Positions 18,210-26,437 of a stretch of 64,000 nucleotides of DNA are shown piece by piece. Positions within the stretch are counted from its first letter, which is position 1. Each line of letters opens with the position of its first letter. The notes under the pieces were generated by a model that was not told the DNA's origin, did not search any database, and was given only the letters and a program-made list of their open reading frames with translations. Position numbers and translations under genes: made by a program. The stretch spans positions 1 through 64,000 of the forward strand of contig CACLPI010000004.1 of NCBI GenBank assembly GCA_902608795.1, given 5' to 3'. This DNA is from an uncultured Bacteroidota bacterium (GTDB lineage: Bacteria > Bacteroidota > Bacteroidia > Flavobacteriales > Flavobacteriaceae).

Positions 18210-18611
18210 TTATTTATTATCTCTTCCAATTATTTTATTGAAAGTTTCAACATCAAATTCATTTCCATACAGTAATGTAGAAAATCTTTGAATCTCAGCA
18301 GCAATTTGAATTGCAGCTTTTATCTCATCATCAGTAGCTCCCACTTTTTTAGCAAATTCAATTTGAGCAGCTATACAATATTCGCATCTAATTGCTGCTG
18401 AAACAGCTATTGCAACTAAACGTCCTTCCTTCGCTTCAATTGGACTCTCATCAGACCATAGCATATTAAACTCGTCAAAGTATTCAGCAGCTTCTTGGGC
18501 CATAAATTCTGGATACATTACATTCCAAGGTGCTTCTTTTTTTTCTTGCTCTTGACTAAAACTCAAGCTGGTTATTAAAAAGCATATTAAAGTTAATCTT
18601 TTCATATTCAT
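18210..18611 (-). CDS. Secreted carboxymuconolactone decarboxylase/AhpD-like protein
   Basis: A 133-residue protein with an N-terminal signal peptide (ending LSFSQEQ) and a CMD/AhpD-like helical domain. The CxxC motif appears as RCEYCIAAQIEFAKKVGATD, close to the AhpD pattern (C-x-x-C followed by a helix that normally carries His; Gln-Ile is seen here). Family members are peroxidases or disulfide reductases. An exported copy suggests oxidative-stress or redox work in the periplasm, but this is inferred. It probably forms a two-gene operon with the NTF2-like lipoprotein downstream. An alternative ATG is two codons in. Confidence 0.83.
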   Translation of the reverse strand: MNMKRLTLICFLITSLSFSQEQEKKEAPWNVMYPEFMAQEAAEYFDEFNMLWSDESPIEAKEGRLVAIAVSAAIRCEYCIAAQIEFAKKVGATDDEIKAAIQIAAEIQRFSTLLYGNEFDVETFNKIIGRDNK

Positions 18612-18677
18612 AGTTTTAATTTAAGCGCACAATATAATAAATTCATTTAGAATTTAATATTAAAATGATTTCAAAAA

Positions 18678-18702
18678 AAAACACCCCACAATGGGGTGTT
18701 TC
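18678..18702 (-). terminator. Rho-independent terminator of the FAS1 gene
   Basis: A 9-bp perfect stem AACACCCCA/TGGGGTGTT (18680-18700) with loop CAA. The adjoining A run at 18673-18681 is a T run on the minus strand after the hairpin. It lies 25 bases past the FAS1 stop codon. Confidence 0.85.
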
Positions 18703-18726
18703 ATAAAGTGGAAATATTAAATAGTT

Positions 18727-19698
18727 TTACGGTAATACAACTGTATCAATTGCATGTATAATTCCATTATTAGCCTGAACATCTACTGCAACAATGTTAC
18801 TAGTACGTCCATTGTTATCAGTTAAAATTCCTTCACCATTATCTCCAAAGTTAAAGAGTAATGCTCCACCCCCGGCTGTGGTAAACTGCATACCATCGGA
18901 TAAATTTATAGATAATTGATTTGCACCCACTATAACATGATAGGATAATACAGCAGATAATGTTGGTTCATCAATATCATTTAGACTGTTCACGCCAAGT
19001 TCAGTTAATAAACTTTCAAATGCTGAATTAATTGGTGCAAATACAGTAAAAGGGGAAGGAGCAGATCCTGCTGGTATACTTAACAAGCCAACAAAAGATT
19101 GTGTTAAATCTGGTCTAGTTAATGCTTGCACTAAAATTCCAAAGTTTGGATCAGCAAGGGCAAATGTTACAACGGATGGTAATCCTATTACACCATCTAC
19201 AATGTGTACTATTCCATTACTTGCTACTACATCAGCGCTAGTAACAGATGACACTCCATTGAATGTTACGCCATTATCAGTATTTATATAAATGGACATA
19301 TTGGTTCCAGAAGCACCACTGACAGCTTGTGTTGACGCATATCCATTAGTTAATGAGCTTGATTGAACTTCTCCAATAATAACGTGATTTAATAAAACAT
19401 TAGTTAAAACATCAACTGGAATATCATCTAAACTAGCCGCGTTTATACTCGTTAAGAATGCATCAAAAGCATCATTTGTTGGTGCTAAAACAGTAAAAGC
19501 GCCTGGTGTACTAAGAGTTGCATCCAGACCGGTTACTTGTAATGCAGAAACTAAAGTGCTTAAACTTTCAGTTTGAGACGCTAAGTCAACGATTGAAGAT
19601 CCCGCACAGCAAACACCATCATCATCATTATCATCATCACATGAAATAATAAATAATGATAAGAATAGTATTGGTAAAATTTTAAAATAATTTTTCAT
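18727..19698 (-). CDS. Fasciclin (FAS1)-repeat lipoprotein
   Basis: A 323-residue lipoprotein (lipobox IISC, Cys20) followed by an acidic linker (DDDNDDD) and two FAS1 domains (~35-175 and ~180-323). Each has the paired signature: FTVLAPTNDAFDAFL / FTVFAPINSAFESLL (H1) and the later NGIVHIVDGVI / NGIIHAIDTVVLP (H2). FAS1 domains mediate adhesion or matrix contact at the cell surface. Two Cys in VCCAG just after the linker are unusual. It is a single-gene unit with its own terminator, about 50 bases from the end of the PAS-prenyltransferase gene. Confidence 0.93.
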   Translation of the reverse strand: MKNYFKILPILFLSLFIISCDDDNDDDGVCCAGSSIVDLASQTESLSTLVSALQVTGLDATLSTPGAFTVLAPTNDAFDAFLTSINAASLDDIPVDVLTNVLLNHVIIGEVQSSSLTNGYASTQAVSGASGTNMSIYINTDNGVTFNGVSSVTSADVVASNGIVHIVDGVIGLPSVVTFALADPNFGILVQALTRPDLTQSFVGLLSIPAGSAPSPFTVFAPINSAFESLLTELGVNSLNDIDEPTLSAVLSYHVIVGANQLSINLSDGMQFTTAGGGALLFNFGDNGEGILTDNNGRTSNIVAVDVQANNGIIHAIDTVVLP

Positions 19699-19746
19699 GT
19701 TTTCTCTTTTTTAAAGAAAACCTAATGACAAAACCTATGCCAAAAA

Positions 19747-21102
19747 CTAAATAAAAAATATTATCGTATAAAACAGCCCAAAAAACGTTTGTAAATAAAT
19801 TGTCTTAAGGTTTGAAAATATTAAATTCCTGTTGTTATAATTCTTGTACAAATTGTAAAATGCCAACAAACCATATATATACAATAGAATATTACATATA
19901 AAAAATACAATCATATTAAAGTCAGTAATATTGTTTTGAAAGATTTCTAGCATTAAATAAGAACTTATAAAAGCTGCAGATAATAGAATCAAATATGCCC
20001 ATCTTGAATTTTTTTTACCAAATGTAACAACCAGGTGATTTTTCCCAGTCTTAGCATCACTGGTGGTGTCTGGAAATTGATTAATAAATAAAATATTAGT
20101 AGTTAAAAATCCAAAAGGAATACCAATATATATAGCATTATAAAAATCCTGAGAAAATAATTCAATAGTTGACGATGATATCGCATAATAACCACCCAAT
20201 GTTAAAAGGGGACCAAATGTTAAAAAAATTGCTAATTCACCTAGACCCCTACGAGCAGATAATCTGATGGGTTTTGCAGTATAAAAATATCCTAAAAACC
20301 AACCAATAAAACCTATTAGCAAGGCCATACTTAAATTTTCGAAAGACTGAGTAACAATATAGCTATTGATTAGTAACATTAAAGTGCAAAAAACTGTAAG
20401 AAACAGCATTGTATATGCTAGCCTTTTTGTGCCTTTTAAAGTAATTAGTCCGAGTTCTATAGCTCGACTTCCTCCTGAAAGTTGAGCTCCTTCAAGCATA
20501 GTGGAATTTAAGCCAGCATTAAAATATTCATAATTTATTCCGTCCGTTCCATGTTTAACATCAAAATAATCATTAAATAAATTTGAAGATAAATGAAGAA
20601 AAACAACACCAGCAAGACATAAAATAAAAGATAATGGGCTAAATAAGTTATCACCAAACGCTGCTAACATTGATGCTAGAGCAAATATTGGAAATAATGA
20701 AGCACTGGTAAATCCACCTCTTGTAATAGCAAAAACCCATTTGATAAATTTGGTCGTAAATTTAATCGGAATTTTAACTTCTTCATCAATTGGAATTGTT
20801 ATACCACAATAGCCAGTTTGGGGGTTGCTTTTTCCGTTAGCAAATGTTGGTGTAATTTTTATTTTTGCATTAAACCTAGAACCATCTTTTCTTATAAAAA
20901 AGGTTTTAGTTGTATGTTCTCCGTCTTTAGTAGCACCTTTAAGCCAGGTTCCTACATTTTGGATTACAATTTCTCCAGCAGAAAATAATGACACTCTTTT
21001 TTTACCAATTAGCTCTTTCTTTGGGTAACCAAATAGTTTTTCTCCATCAGGATTAATGGTTTCGATAACCCCTTCTAAATCACATGTAATAACACTTTTC
21101 AT
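19747..21102 (-). CDS. PAS domain fused to UbiA-family (MenA-like) prenyltransferase
   Basis: A 451-residue protein with two parts. Residues ~5-105 form a PAS sensory domain (GVIETINPDGEKLFGYPKKE, FFIRKDGSRFNAK, TGYCGITIP). Residues ~115-451 form a polytopic UbiA prenyltransferase with the two Asp-rich magnesium/prenyl-diphosphate motifs: NDYFDVKHGTD at 177-187 and NQFPDTTSDAKTGK later. MenA enzymes attach the isoprenoid tail to 1,4-dihydroxy-2-naphthoate in menaquinone synthesis. It directly follows a UbiE/MenG methyltransferase gene, the next enzyme in that pathway, which supports a quinone role. The PAS fusion is not part of standard MenA. It has its own -7 element. Confidence 0.88.
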   Translation of the reverse strand: MKSVITCDLEGVIETINPDGEKLFGYPKKELIGKKRVSLFSAGEIVIQNVGTWLKGATKDGEHTTKTFFIRKDGSRFNAKIKITPTFANGKSNPQTGYCGITIPIDEEVKIPIKFTTKFIKWVFAITRGGFTSASLFPIFALASMLAAFGDNLFSPLSFILCLAGVVFLHLSSNLFNDYFDVKHGTDGINYEYFNAGLNSTMLEGAQLSGGSRAIELGLITLKGTKRLAYTMLFLTVFCTLMLLINSYIVTQSFENLSMALLIGFIGWFLGYFYTAKPIRLSARRGLGELAIFLTFGPLLTLGGYYAISSSTIELFSQDFYNAIYIGIPFGFLTTNILFINQFPDTTSDAKTGKNHLVVTFGKKNSRWAYLILLSAAFISSYLMLEIFQNNITDFNMIVFFICNILLYIYGLLAFYNLYKNYNNRNLIFSNLKTIYLQTFFGLFYTIIFFI

Positions 21103-21118
21103 TATTTAATTTTTTTTG

Positions 21119-21126
21119 CAAATCTA
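21119..21126 (-). promoter_or_regulatory. -7 element for the PAS-prenyltransferase gene
   Basis: Minus-strand TAGATTTG matches TAnnTTTG 16 bases before the ATG, giving a very short 5' leader as is usual in this phylum. It suggests a promoter separate from that of ubiE. Confidence 0.5.
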
Positions 21127-21155
21127 TTAAATGTAATTACATTAAAAAAAGTAAA

Positions 21156-21878
21156 TTATTTTTTTTTGCAAACATATATTGTTGATGACCCAAATAATTT
21201 TGGTTTAATTAAAATATTAGCGTATCCAACAGATTTTAAAATATCACTAAACCTGCTTCCTGATGGAAAAAACTCAGCCGAGTTTAACAGATAATTGTAA
21301 GCAGATTTATCTTTTGAAAAAATACTTGCCACCACAGGAATATATGTTCTTGTAAATATTGAGTAAAACAATTTCATAATTATATTTTCTGGTATAGATG
21401 TCTCAAGAATGATAAGGGTGCCTTCTTTATTTAAAACCCTAAAGCTTTCTCTTAGTCCCTGTTCTAAATCTTGAAAATTCCTTACACCAAATCCAATAGT
21501 AACAAGGTCAAAATAATTGTCTTTAAAATTTAAGTTTTCAGCATCTCCGGATTCTAACCTAACTGATTTGCCTAATTTCATTTTTGTTATTTTTTCACGA
21601 CCAACATTTAACATTTGCTCAGAAATATCCACACCAATAACTTTACAATTTGAAATAGCCCCAAGATTAATTGCAATGTCTGCGGTTCCAGTTGCAATGT
21701 CAAGAGCATTTTTTGGTTTGAGTTTTTTAGCAATATTTAAAATATTTTTCTTCCATCTTTTGTGACTGTTAAAAGTCATAATTCCATTAAGTAAATCATA
21801 TTCAAAAGATATTGAGTCAAACATTTTTTCAACTTGACTTTTTTTTGAGCTTTTAGATTTTTGATTTGGTTTCAACAT
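21156..21878 (-). CDS. ubiE: Demethylmenaquinone methyltransferase UbiE/MenG
   Basis: A 240-residue class I SAM methyltransferase that carries out the last C-methylation of menaquinone synthesis. Motifs: N-terminal VEKMFDSISFEYDLLNGIMTF, SAM motif I LDIATGTADIA (59-69), CKVIGVDISEQML, and the UbiE signature VTIGFGVRNFQDLEQGLRE. The length is normal. On the same strand and 53 bases upstream of the PAS-UbiA prenyltransferase, forming a small quinone unit. The -7 element TAAATTTG lies 17 bases before the start. Confidence 0.96.
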   Translation of the reverse strand: MLKPNQKSKSSKKSQVEKMFDSISFEYDLLNGIMTFNSHKRWKKNILNIAKKLKPKNALDIATGTADIAINLGAISNCKVIGVDISEQMLNVGREKITKMKLGKSVRLESGDAENLNFKDNYFDLVTIGFGVRNFQDLEQGLRESFRVLNKEGTLIILETSIPENIIMKLFYSIFTRTYIPVVASIFSKDKSAYNYLLNSAEFFPSGSRFSDILKSVGYANILIKPKLFGSSTIYVCKKK

Positions 21879-21894
21879 GAATATTTGAACTGTG

Positions 21895-21902
21895 CAAATT
21901 TA
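21895..21902 (-). promoter_or_regulatory. -7 element of ubiE
   Basis: Minus-strand TAAATTTG, exact match to TAnnTTTG, 17 bases upstream of the ubiE start codon. Confidence 0.55.
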
Positions 21903-21992
21903 AGGATTAATGTAGATTAACTTTAATATTTAATTAACAATAATCATGCTTAAAATCAATGATTGGATTATAGATTTGTAAAAAAAATAATA

Positions 21993-22637
21993 ATGAGATA
22001 TTCTTTAGTTTTATTATATGTCCTTTTTTTTAACCAGGTTTTCAGTCAAGATATTCAACAGGTTGAAGTCATAAAAAATGACAAACAAGTCGAAGAGCTT
22101 TTTGATGAACTAGGTGGTTCTGAAATGAAATTAGACATCATAGATTTATTAAGTCAGCCTGCTTTAAATATTGGATATGAAAAATTAAATGATTCATATT
22201 CATCTTATGGGGCTGATATATTTCTGAATTTTAATAATAATGCTACAAGATCGTGGTCTGAAAAATTTTCATTGAACCCTTTTTACAGATTTTATTTTTT
22301 GAATAAAACAGATTTTGGTGGGGAGGGATATTTTGCTGAAGTATTTATAAAATTTGCAAATATTGAATATGACAGAAATACCTACTTTAATGACCCAATG
22401 CCGAATGAGCCATATTCAACTACTGAAGAAATAAAAGCTTGGGATATTGCTCCTGGAGTTGGAGTTGGAAAAAAATGGGTTAACAAAAAGGGTTGGACTT
22501 TTGAATATATGTTAGGATTTGGAAGATATCTTTTTACTAATAGCGAAAATGATGACGTTCCTGGGGGAGGTAGTGTAAGTGACTACAGACCAGAAGCAAC
22601 CTTCAAGGGTGGAATTTCTATTGGGAAGAGATTTTAA
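21993..22637 (+). CDS. Predicted outer-membrane beta-barrel protein (DUF3575-like)
   Basis: About 214 residues from ATG 21993, which places a signal peptide (ending VFSQDIQQ) at the N-terminus; a TTG ten codons upstream is less likely. The body alternates beta strands: LDIIDLLSQPALNIGYEKLN, then YFAEVFIKF, GVGVGKKWVNKKGWTFEYM, and the end FKGGISIGKRF with terminal Phe typical of barrel proteins. It resembles DUF3575-type small barrels of Bacteroidota. Function unknown. Divergent from ubiE. Confidence 0.72.
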   Translation: MRYSLVLLYVLFFNQVFSQDIQQVEVIKNDKQVEELFDELGGSEMKLDIIDLLSQPALNIGYEKLNDSYSSYGADIFLNFNNNATRSWSEKFSLNPFYRFYFLNKTDFGGEGYFAEVFIKFANIEYDRNTYFNDPMPNEPYSTTEEIKAWDIAPGVGVGKKWVNKKGWTFEYMLGFGRYLFTNSENDDVPGGGSVSDYRPEATFKGGISIGKRF

Positions 22638-22746
22638 GATGTACAAAAAATACTCACCTAACATGCTGATTAAACAAAATAGTGAATAAACCACTTTTTT
22701 TGTTTTAATTTGGAAATATTAATTGAATTATGTCTTGTAGGGAAAC

Positions 22747-22938
22747 CTATGCAAGCTCTACTTTTGTAGCAGCCTTTCCTTTTCTACCTTCACCTTCTTC
22801 ATACTCTACCTTGTCACCTTCTTTAATTGTAAGGTTTCCAAGTGCTGAATAATGAACGAAAAGATCTTCACCTGTTTCGTCGTTTGTAATGAATCCATAA
22901 CCTTTAGATTCATTGAAAAATTTTACTGTTCCTTTCAT
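22747..22938 (-). CDS. Cold shock domain protein (CspA family)
   Basis: A 63-residue OB-fold nucleic-acid-binding protein with RNP1 (KGYGFITND) and RNP2 (DLFVHYSAL). Such proteins melt RNA structure during cold shock and growth. Length and motifs are standard. A -7 element lies at 22958-22965. Single-gene unit. Confidence 0.97.
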   Translation of the reverse strand: MKGTVKFFNESKGYGFITNDETGEDLFVHYSALGNLTIKEGDKVEYEEGEGRKGKAATKVELA

Positions 22939-22957
22939 TATAAATTATAAATTTCAG

Positions 22958-22965
22958 CAAATGTA
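22958..22965 (-). promoter_or_regulatory. -7 element of the cold shock gene
   Basis: Minus-strand TACATTTG, exact match to TAnnTTTG, 20 bases before the start codon. Confidence 0.55.
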
Positions 22966-23007
22966 ATCTATATTATTATATCATTTGATATTTTCATCTA
23001 TTATTTT

Positions 23008-23316
23008 TCAGTTTTTATAATTATCATATAGATATAAAGGCATTGATAATGAAAACCCGACTAAAAACAATGAAAGCATATATTTAATGAAACATTTGAG
23101 ATGAATTTTCTTGTTTGAAAACTGATAAATGATAAAAACCATATAAGAAGTTGCTGCAACAGTGATATCCATAGTAATCATAGATATTGCATGATTCGAA
23201 TATATATCATTCCAAAACCCACTCATAGACCAATTATTTTCAAGCAAAAAGTGGTATAGCTGATAATATGGTAAAACTACACCAAGAACACATAGAACTA
23301 AAAATAATTTTTTCAT
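23008..23316 (-). CDS. DUF2834 membrane protein
   Basis: A 102-residue protein with three predicted transmembrane helices: LFLVLCVLGVVLPYYQLYHF, then MITMDITVAATSYMVFIIY, then MLSLFLVGFSLSMPLYLY. The pattern VLPYYQ...D.TVAA...F...GFSLSMPLYLY is that of DUF2834, a small inner-membrane family without assigned function. Its own unit between the cold shock gene and a divergent cysteine-rich gene. Confidence 0.8.
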   Translation of the reverse strand: MKKLFLVLCVLGVVLPYYQLYHFLLENNWSMSGFWNDIYSNHAISMITMDITVAATSYMVFIIYQFSNKKIHLKCFIKYMLSLFLVGFSLSMPLYLYDNYKN

Positions 23317-23397
23317 AGTATTTAATTAATAATTATTTGTGAATTTAATGAATCATCCCATTCTTTGTCATATTATTGCAATATAAAATTAGATTTT

Positions 23398-23580
23398 GTG
23401 CTTGAAGAATATTTCGATTGTCCATACTGCTGGGAAAATCAATTAAAAATGGTAGATCCATCAATAAAAAATCAAAATTTTATCGAGGACTGTGAAGTGT
23501 GCTGTAACCCTATTGATTTTCAAATTTCTATCTTAAACAATGAGGTCGTTTTCTTTCAACCTGAAAAAATAGATCAATAA
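23398..23580 (+). CDS. CPxCG-type cysteine-rich small protein
   Basis: A ~60-residue zinc-ribbon-like protein with two Cys pairs, CPYCWE and CEVCCNP, and the family segment VDPSIKNQNFIEDCEVCC. The likely start is GTG at 23398, giving the compact VLEEYFDCPYCWEN N-terminus usual for the family; a TTG at 23365 would add eleven residues. Probably binds one zinc; function unknown. It ends 9 bases before the next gene and may be co-transcribed with it. Confidence 0.78.
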   Translation: MLEEYFDCPYCWENQLKMVDPSIKNQNFIEDCEVCCNPIDFQISILNNEVVFFQPEKIDQ

Positions 23581-23589
23581 ATTTTATAT

Positions 23590-24801
23590 ATGTCAAAAAT
23601 AAAAAAGCTAGACTTAATTATTTGGGGGGCAACAGGCTTTACTGGTCAGCTAGTTAGTCAATATTTAAATAAGACCTACTCAAATACCAATCTCAAATGG
23701 GGAATTGCAGGAAGAAATAAAGAAAAAATATTTTTCATTGCTAATAAATTAAAAATAAATGATGATAGAGTATTTATTGCTGACAGCAATAATATTGAAA
23801 GCCTTATTAAACTTACTTCACAAACAAAAGTAATTTGTACAACGGTTGGGCCCTATGCAAAATTGGGGACTAATCTTATTGAGGCTTGTATTAGCTCGGG
23901 AACAGATTATTGTGATATTACAGGTGAAACCCAATGGATAAGAAGAATTATTGATAAATATCATAAATTGGCAGAGCAAAAGGGAATTAAAATAATTAAT
24001 TCTTGTGGCTTCGACTCTATTCCATCTGACATGGGTGTTTATTATTCTCAAAAAAGAATTTTTGAAAAAACGGGTGAGTATGCTAGCAAGATAAATATGA
24101 GAGTGGCAGGGGCTAAAGGGGGAATAAGTGGCGGGACTTATAATAGCCTATCTAATGTTTTGGAAGAAGCACGCGCTGATAGGAATGTGAGAAAAACTTT
24201 GATGAACCCTTATGGTCTCAACCCAGTTGGGAAACAGACTGGTCCAGACAAGCAAGATTTACAAAGAGTAATTTTTGATAAAATATCTAATTCGTGGATT
24301 GCACCATTTGTAATGGCTGGAATCAATACTAAAATTGTAAGGAGAAGTCATGCATTAATGGACTTTAAATATGGCTCAGACTTTTCTTATGATGAAGCAA
24401 CACTTACTGGGAGAGGAGTTTCGGGTCAAATAAAGGGATACTTAAGTTTAATACCTATTTTTTTAGCAACAAGAAAAAAGGGAAGTGCGATAAAAAATTT
24501 AGTTGACTATATTTTACCCAAATCAGGTGAAGGACCGTCTGAAACAAAAAGAATAAATGGATATTATAACCTTCGATTTTATCTGACTGTTGGAAATAAA
24601 ACCTATTTAAGCAAGGTTATTGGAGATATGGATCCAGGTTATGGTTCTACTTCAAAAATGTTAGCTGAAAGTGCAGTTTGTTTAGCTTTAGATAAAACCC
24701 CAGAAACATTCGGCATACTGACTCCTTCTTCAGGGTTAGGAGATTCTCTTTTAAAAAGACTTCAAGAAAATGCAGGATTAATTTTTGAGTCTAATATTTA
24801 A
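23590..24801 (+). CDS. Saccharopine dehydrogenase-like / trans-acting enoyl reductase family protein
   Basis: A 403-residue soluble protein with an N-terminal NAD(P)-binding Rossmann motif (WGATGFTGQLVSQYL) and the family motifs CTTVGPYAKLG, DYCDITGETQWIRR and NSCGFDSIPSDMG. This family includes mycobacterial enoyl reductases acting with polyketide lipid synthases, and lipid-droplet saccharopine-dehydrogenase-like oxidoreductases. The substrate here is unknown. It overlaps the convergent next gene by 4 bases at its stop. Confidence 0.87.
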   Translation: MSKIKKLDLIIWGATGFTGQLVSQYLNKTYSNTNLKWGIAGRNKEKIFFIANKLKINDDRVFIADSNNIESLIKLTSQTKVICTTVGPYAKLGTNLIEACISSGTDYCDITGETQWIRRIIDKYHKLAEQKGIKIINSCGFDSIPSDMGVYYSQKRIFEKTGEYASKINMRVAGAKGGISGGTYNSLSNVLEEARADRNVRKTLMNPYGLNPVGKQTGPDKQDLQRVIFDKISNSWIAPFVMAGINTKIVRRSHALMDFKYGSDFSYDEATLTGRGVSGQIKGYLSLIPIFLATRKKGSAIKNLVDYILPKSGEGPSETKRINGYYNLRFYLTVGNKTYLSKVIGDMDPGYGSTSKMLAESAVCLALDKTPETFGILTPSSGLGDSLLKRLQENAGLIFESNI

Positions 24802-25247
24802 GGTATTTTTCTTAGAAAAACAGCTTTGTTTAGTGCTGGATTTTTTTCCTTAAGAGATATCATATCATCTTTCAATACCCACACGTTATTTTCTGAGCCA
24901 AGATTTATTTTTTTATTTAAAGAATCATCAATTAAAATTTCATCATTAATTAGTTTCCATTTAATTTCCTCCTCTTCCTGAAAATCTAAAAAATCAAATG
25001 TTAATATGGCAATATCATCTCTTTTAAATTCTATATACATATCTGCTGAATTAAGAATATCCTCTGCAAAACCTGATGCTAACTCTGCGGCCATTTTCTC
25101 AAACATACCTAACTCTTTGATTTCTTCCTTTAATAGTTGCTTAACTTTAATTTTAATTTCCCATTGACCAAGAATGTCAGACTGTTTAATAGAGTTCTGT
25201 GAGAAAGTGATTGAAACTGTAAATATTAAAAAATAAAAAATTTTCAT
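24798..25247 (-). CDS. Small secreted protein, possibly lipocalin-like
   Basis: A 149-residue protein with signal peptide (ending ITFSQNS). The mature part begins DILGQWEIKIK, reminiscent of lipocalin-like secreted proteins, then has a helical EEIKELGMFEKMAAELASGFAED and several short strands (YIEFKRDDIAILTFDFLDF). I cannot assign a family securely. A terminator lies between its start and the upstream NTF2-like gene, so it is transcribed alone. Confidence 0.65.
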   Translation of the reverse strand: MKIFYFLIFTVSITFSQNSIKQSDILGQWEIKIKVKQLLKEEIKELGMFEKMAAELASGFAEDILNSADMYIEFKRDDIAILTFDFLDFQEEEEIKWKLINDEILIDDSLNKKINLGSENNVWVLKDDMISLKEKNPALNKAVFLRKIP

Positions 25248-25267
25248 ACTGTAAAGTTAGTAAATAA

Positions 25268-25294
25268 AAAAAACCCCGTTCTTCGGGGTTTTTT
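25268..25294 (-). terminator. Rho-independent terminator
   Basis: Hairpin with a CCCCG/CGGGG core (25274-25288), loop TTCTT, extended by A:T pairs, with poly-A on the left and poly-T on the right. It ends the minus-strand NTF2-like gene and could act in both directions. Confidence 0.88.
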
Positions 25295-25313
25295 CAATCT
25301 ACAAAACAAAAAT

Positions 25314-25811
25314 CTAGTTTGCTTGTGGAATTCCTTGAGAATTTGTTCTTGGTGACCAATGAGAATGCATTACCTTCCACTCGCCATTTTCGTTTACCCA
25401 AGTTTGAGAAGCCCTAGTTGCATATGGAACATTTTGCTCTCCATCATCAAAATTAATAAGTCCATCTGCATCAAATGTTATAACGGCTGTATTCATGTCA
25501 GAAGACATAAAAACCTGATGATTAGACATTTCAAATGTGCCAAAATCCCAACCTCTAACAGTATTTGCCTCTTCTTGACTTTGAACAGTCAAAGCAGATC
25601 CATTTGAGTTATATATTGTTGTTCCAAGCTCAGCTGAAACCCACTTACTAGCCGTATCCCAATCACGTGTAATATATGCTGATTGAAAATCATTTGACAT
25701 TGCCGTTATATCTGCTACAAGTTGGTCAACGTCTACGGCTGGTGCTTTTTCTGTTGGAGTAGAGCAAGAAAAGCTTACCAAAATTGAAACTAAAAAAATA
25801 AGTTTTTTCAT
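25314..25811 (-). CDS. NTF2-like (DUF4440/SnoaL-type) lipoprotein
   Basis: A 165-residue lipoprotein (lipobox FSCS, Cys16) with an NTF2-like domain: helix VADITAMSNDFQSAYITRDW, and a C-terminal ASQTWVNENGEWKVMHSHWS, the usual DUF4440-type end strand. Second of five such lipoproteins in the window. No obvious catalytic residues. Single-gene transcript with its own terminator. Confidence 0.85.
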   Translation of the reverse strand: MKKLIFLVSILVSFSCSTPTEKAPAVDVDQLVADITAMSNDFQSAYITRDWDTASKWVSAELGTTIYNSNGSALTVQSQEEANTVRGWDFGTFEMSNHQVFMSSDMNTAVITFDADGLINFDDGEQNVPYATRASQTWVNENGEWKVMHSHWSPRTNSQGIPQAN

Positions 25812-25876
25812 ATTTATAATATTTGATTAAGTCATTATAACTAATAAAAATAATAATTATTGTATGATAAAGGAAT

Positions 25877-26326
25877 TTATTCTTGTGAAGGTTCTTTTGA
25901 AGATCTTCCTATTGTGTATTCAAGAAGAAAAAGAAGTAATATAATTGTGCCATTGGCAACTACCAACTCCATTATGGCAGCATTATCATTAGAAAGAGCA
26001 TTAATCGCAGACACTCCAATTATGACAAAGAAATATGTCATTTCTTTTACTTTAATTGTTTCGGTTCTAAATCTTATTATTGCAAACATTGCGAAAAGCC
26101 CTAATGCAAAACCTAAATCTAATTTTACATTACTCAATAAAAAACAAAGTAAAAATGTAATAAGTCCTGCTGAATTATAAGTAAAGAAAAAATCATTTAA
26201 TGCCTTTTTACTTTTGTTGAATTTTAAATAAATAAACTTGGAGATAAAAAAGACAACAAAAATATTTATCAAAAGGATTGTTATAAGTTCAGTTAAGTCT
26301 TGATTATTAGCAAAAATTAATTCCAC
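25877..26326 (-). CDS. DUF4956 membrane protein lacking the usual C-terminal domain
   Basis: A 149-residue protein with four predicted membrane helices. The DUF4956 core is clear: GFALGLFAMFAIIRFRTE followed by VKEMTYFFVIIGVSAINAL. Family members I know have a further ~70-residue cytoplasmic part after the last helix; here the protein stops at GRSSKEPSQE, so it looks shortened. In other bacteria the family often sits near polyphosphate-type VTC domain proteins; none is present here. Function unknown. Confidence 0.78.
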   Translation of the reverse strand: MELIFANNQDLTELITILLINIFVVFFISKFIYLKFNKSKKALNDFFFTYNSAGLITFLLCFLLSNVKLDLGFALGLFAMFAIIRFRTETIKVKEMTYFFVIIGVSAINALSNDNAAIMELVVANGTIILLLFLLEYTIGRSSKEPSQE

Positions 26327-26437
26327 TTTTTATATCATATTATAATTTACGGGTGCAATTAAGAAAAAAATCGAAAGAAATCCTAATCATAATTTAGTTT
26401 TTCAACCAGTTTTGTAACTTGTTGAAAATTTAGAAAT

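Noticed and set aside
25860-26180. Plus-strand ORF of 106 codons
   Set aside because: It is antisense to the clear DUF4956 coding sequence and has no start context or family match.
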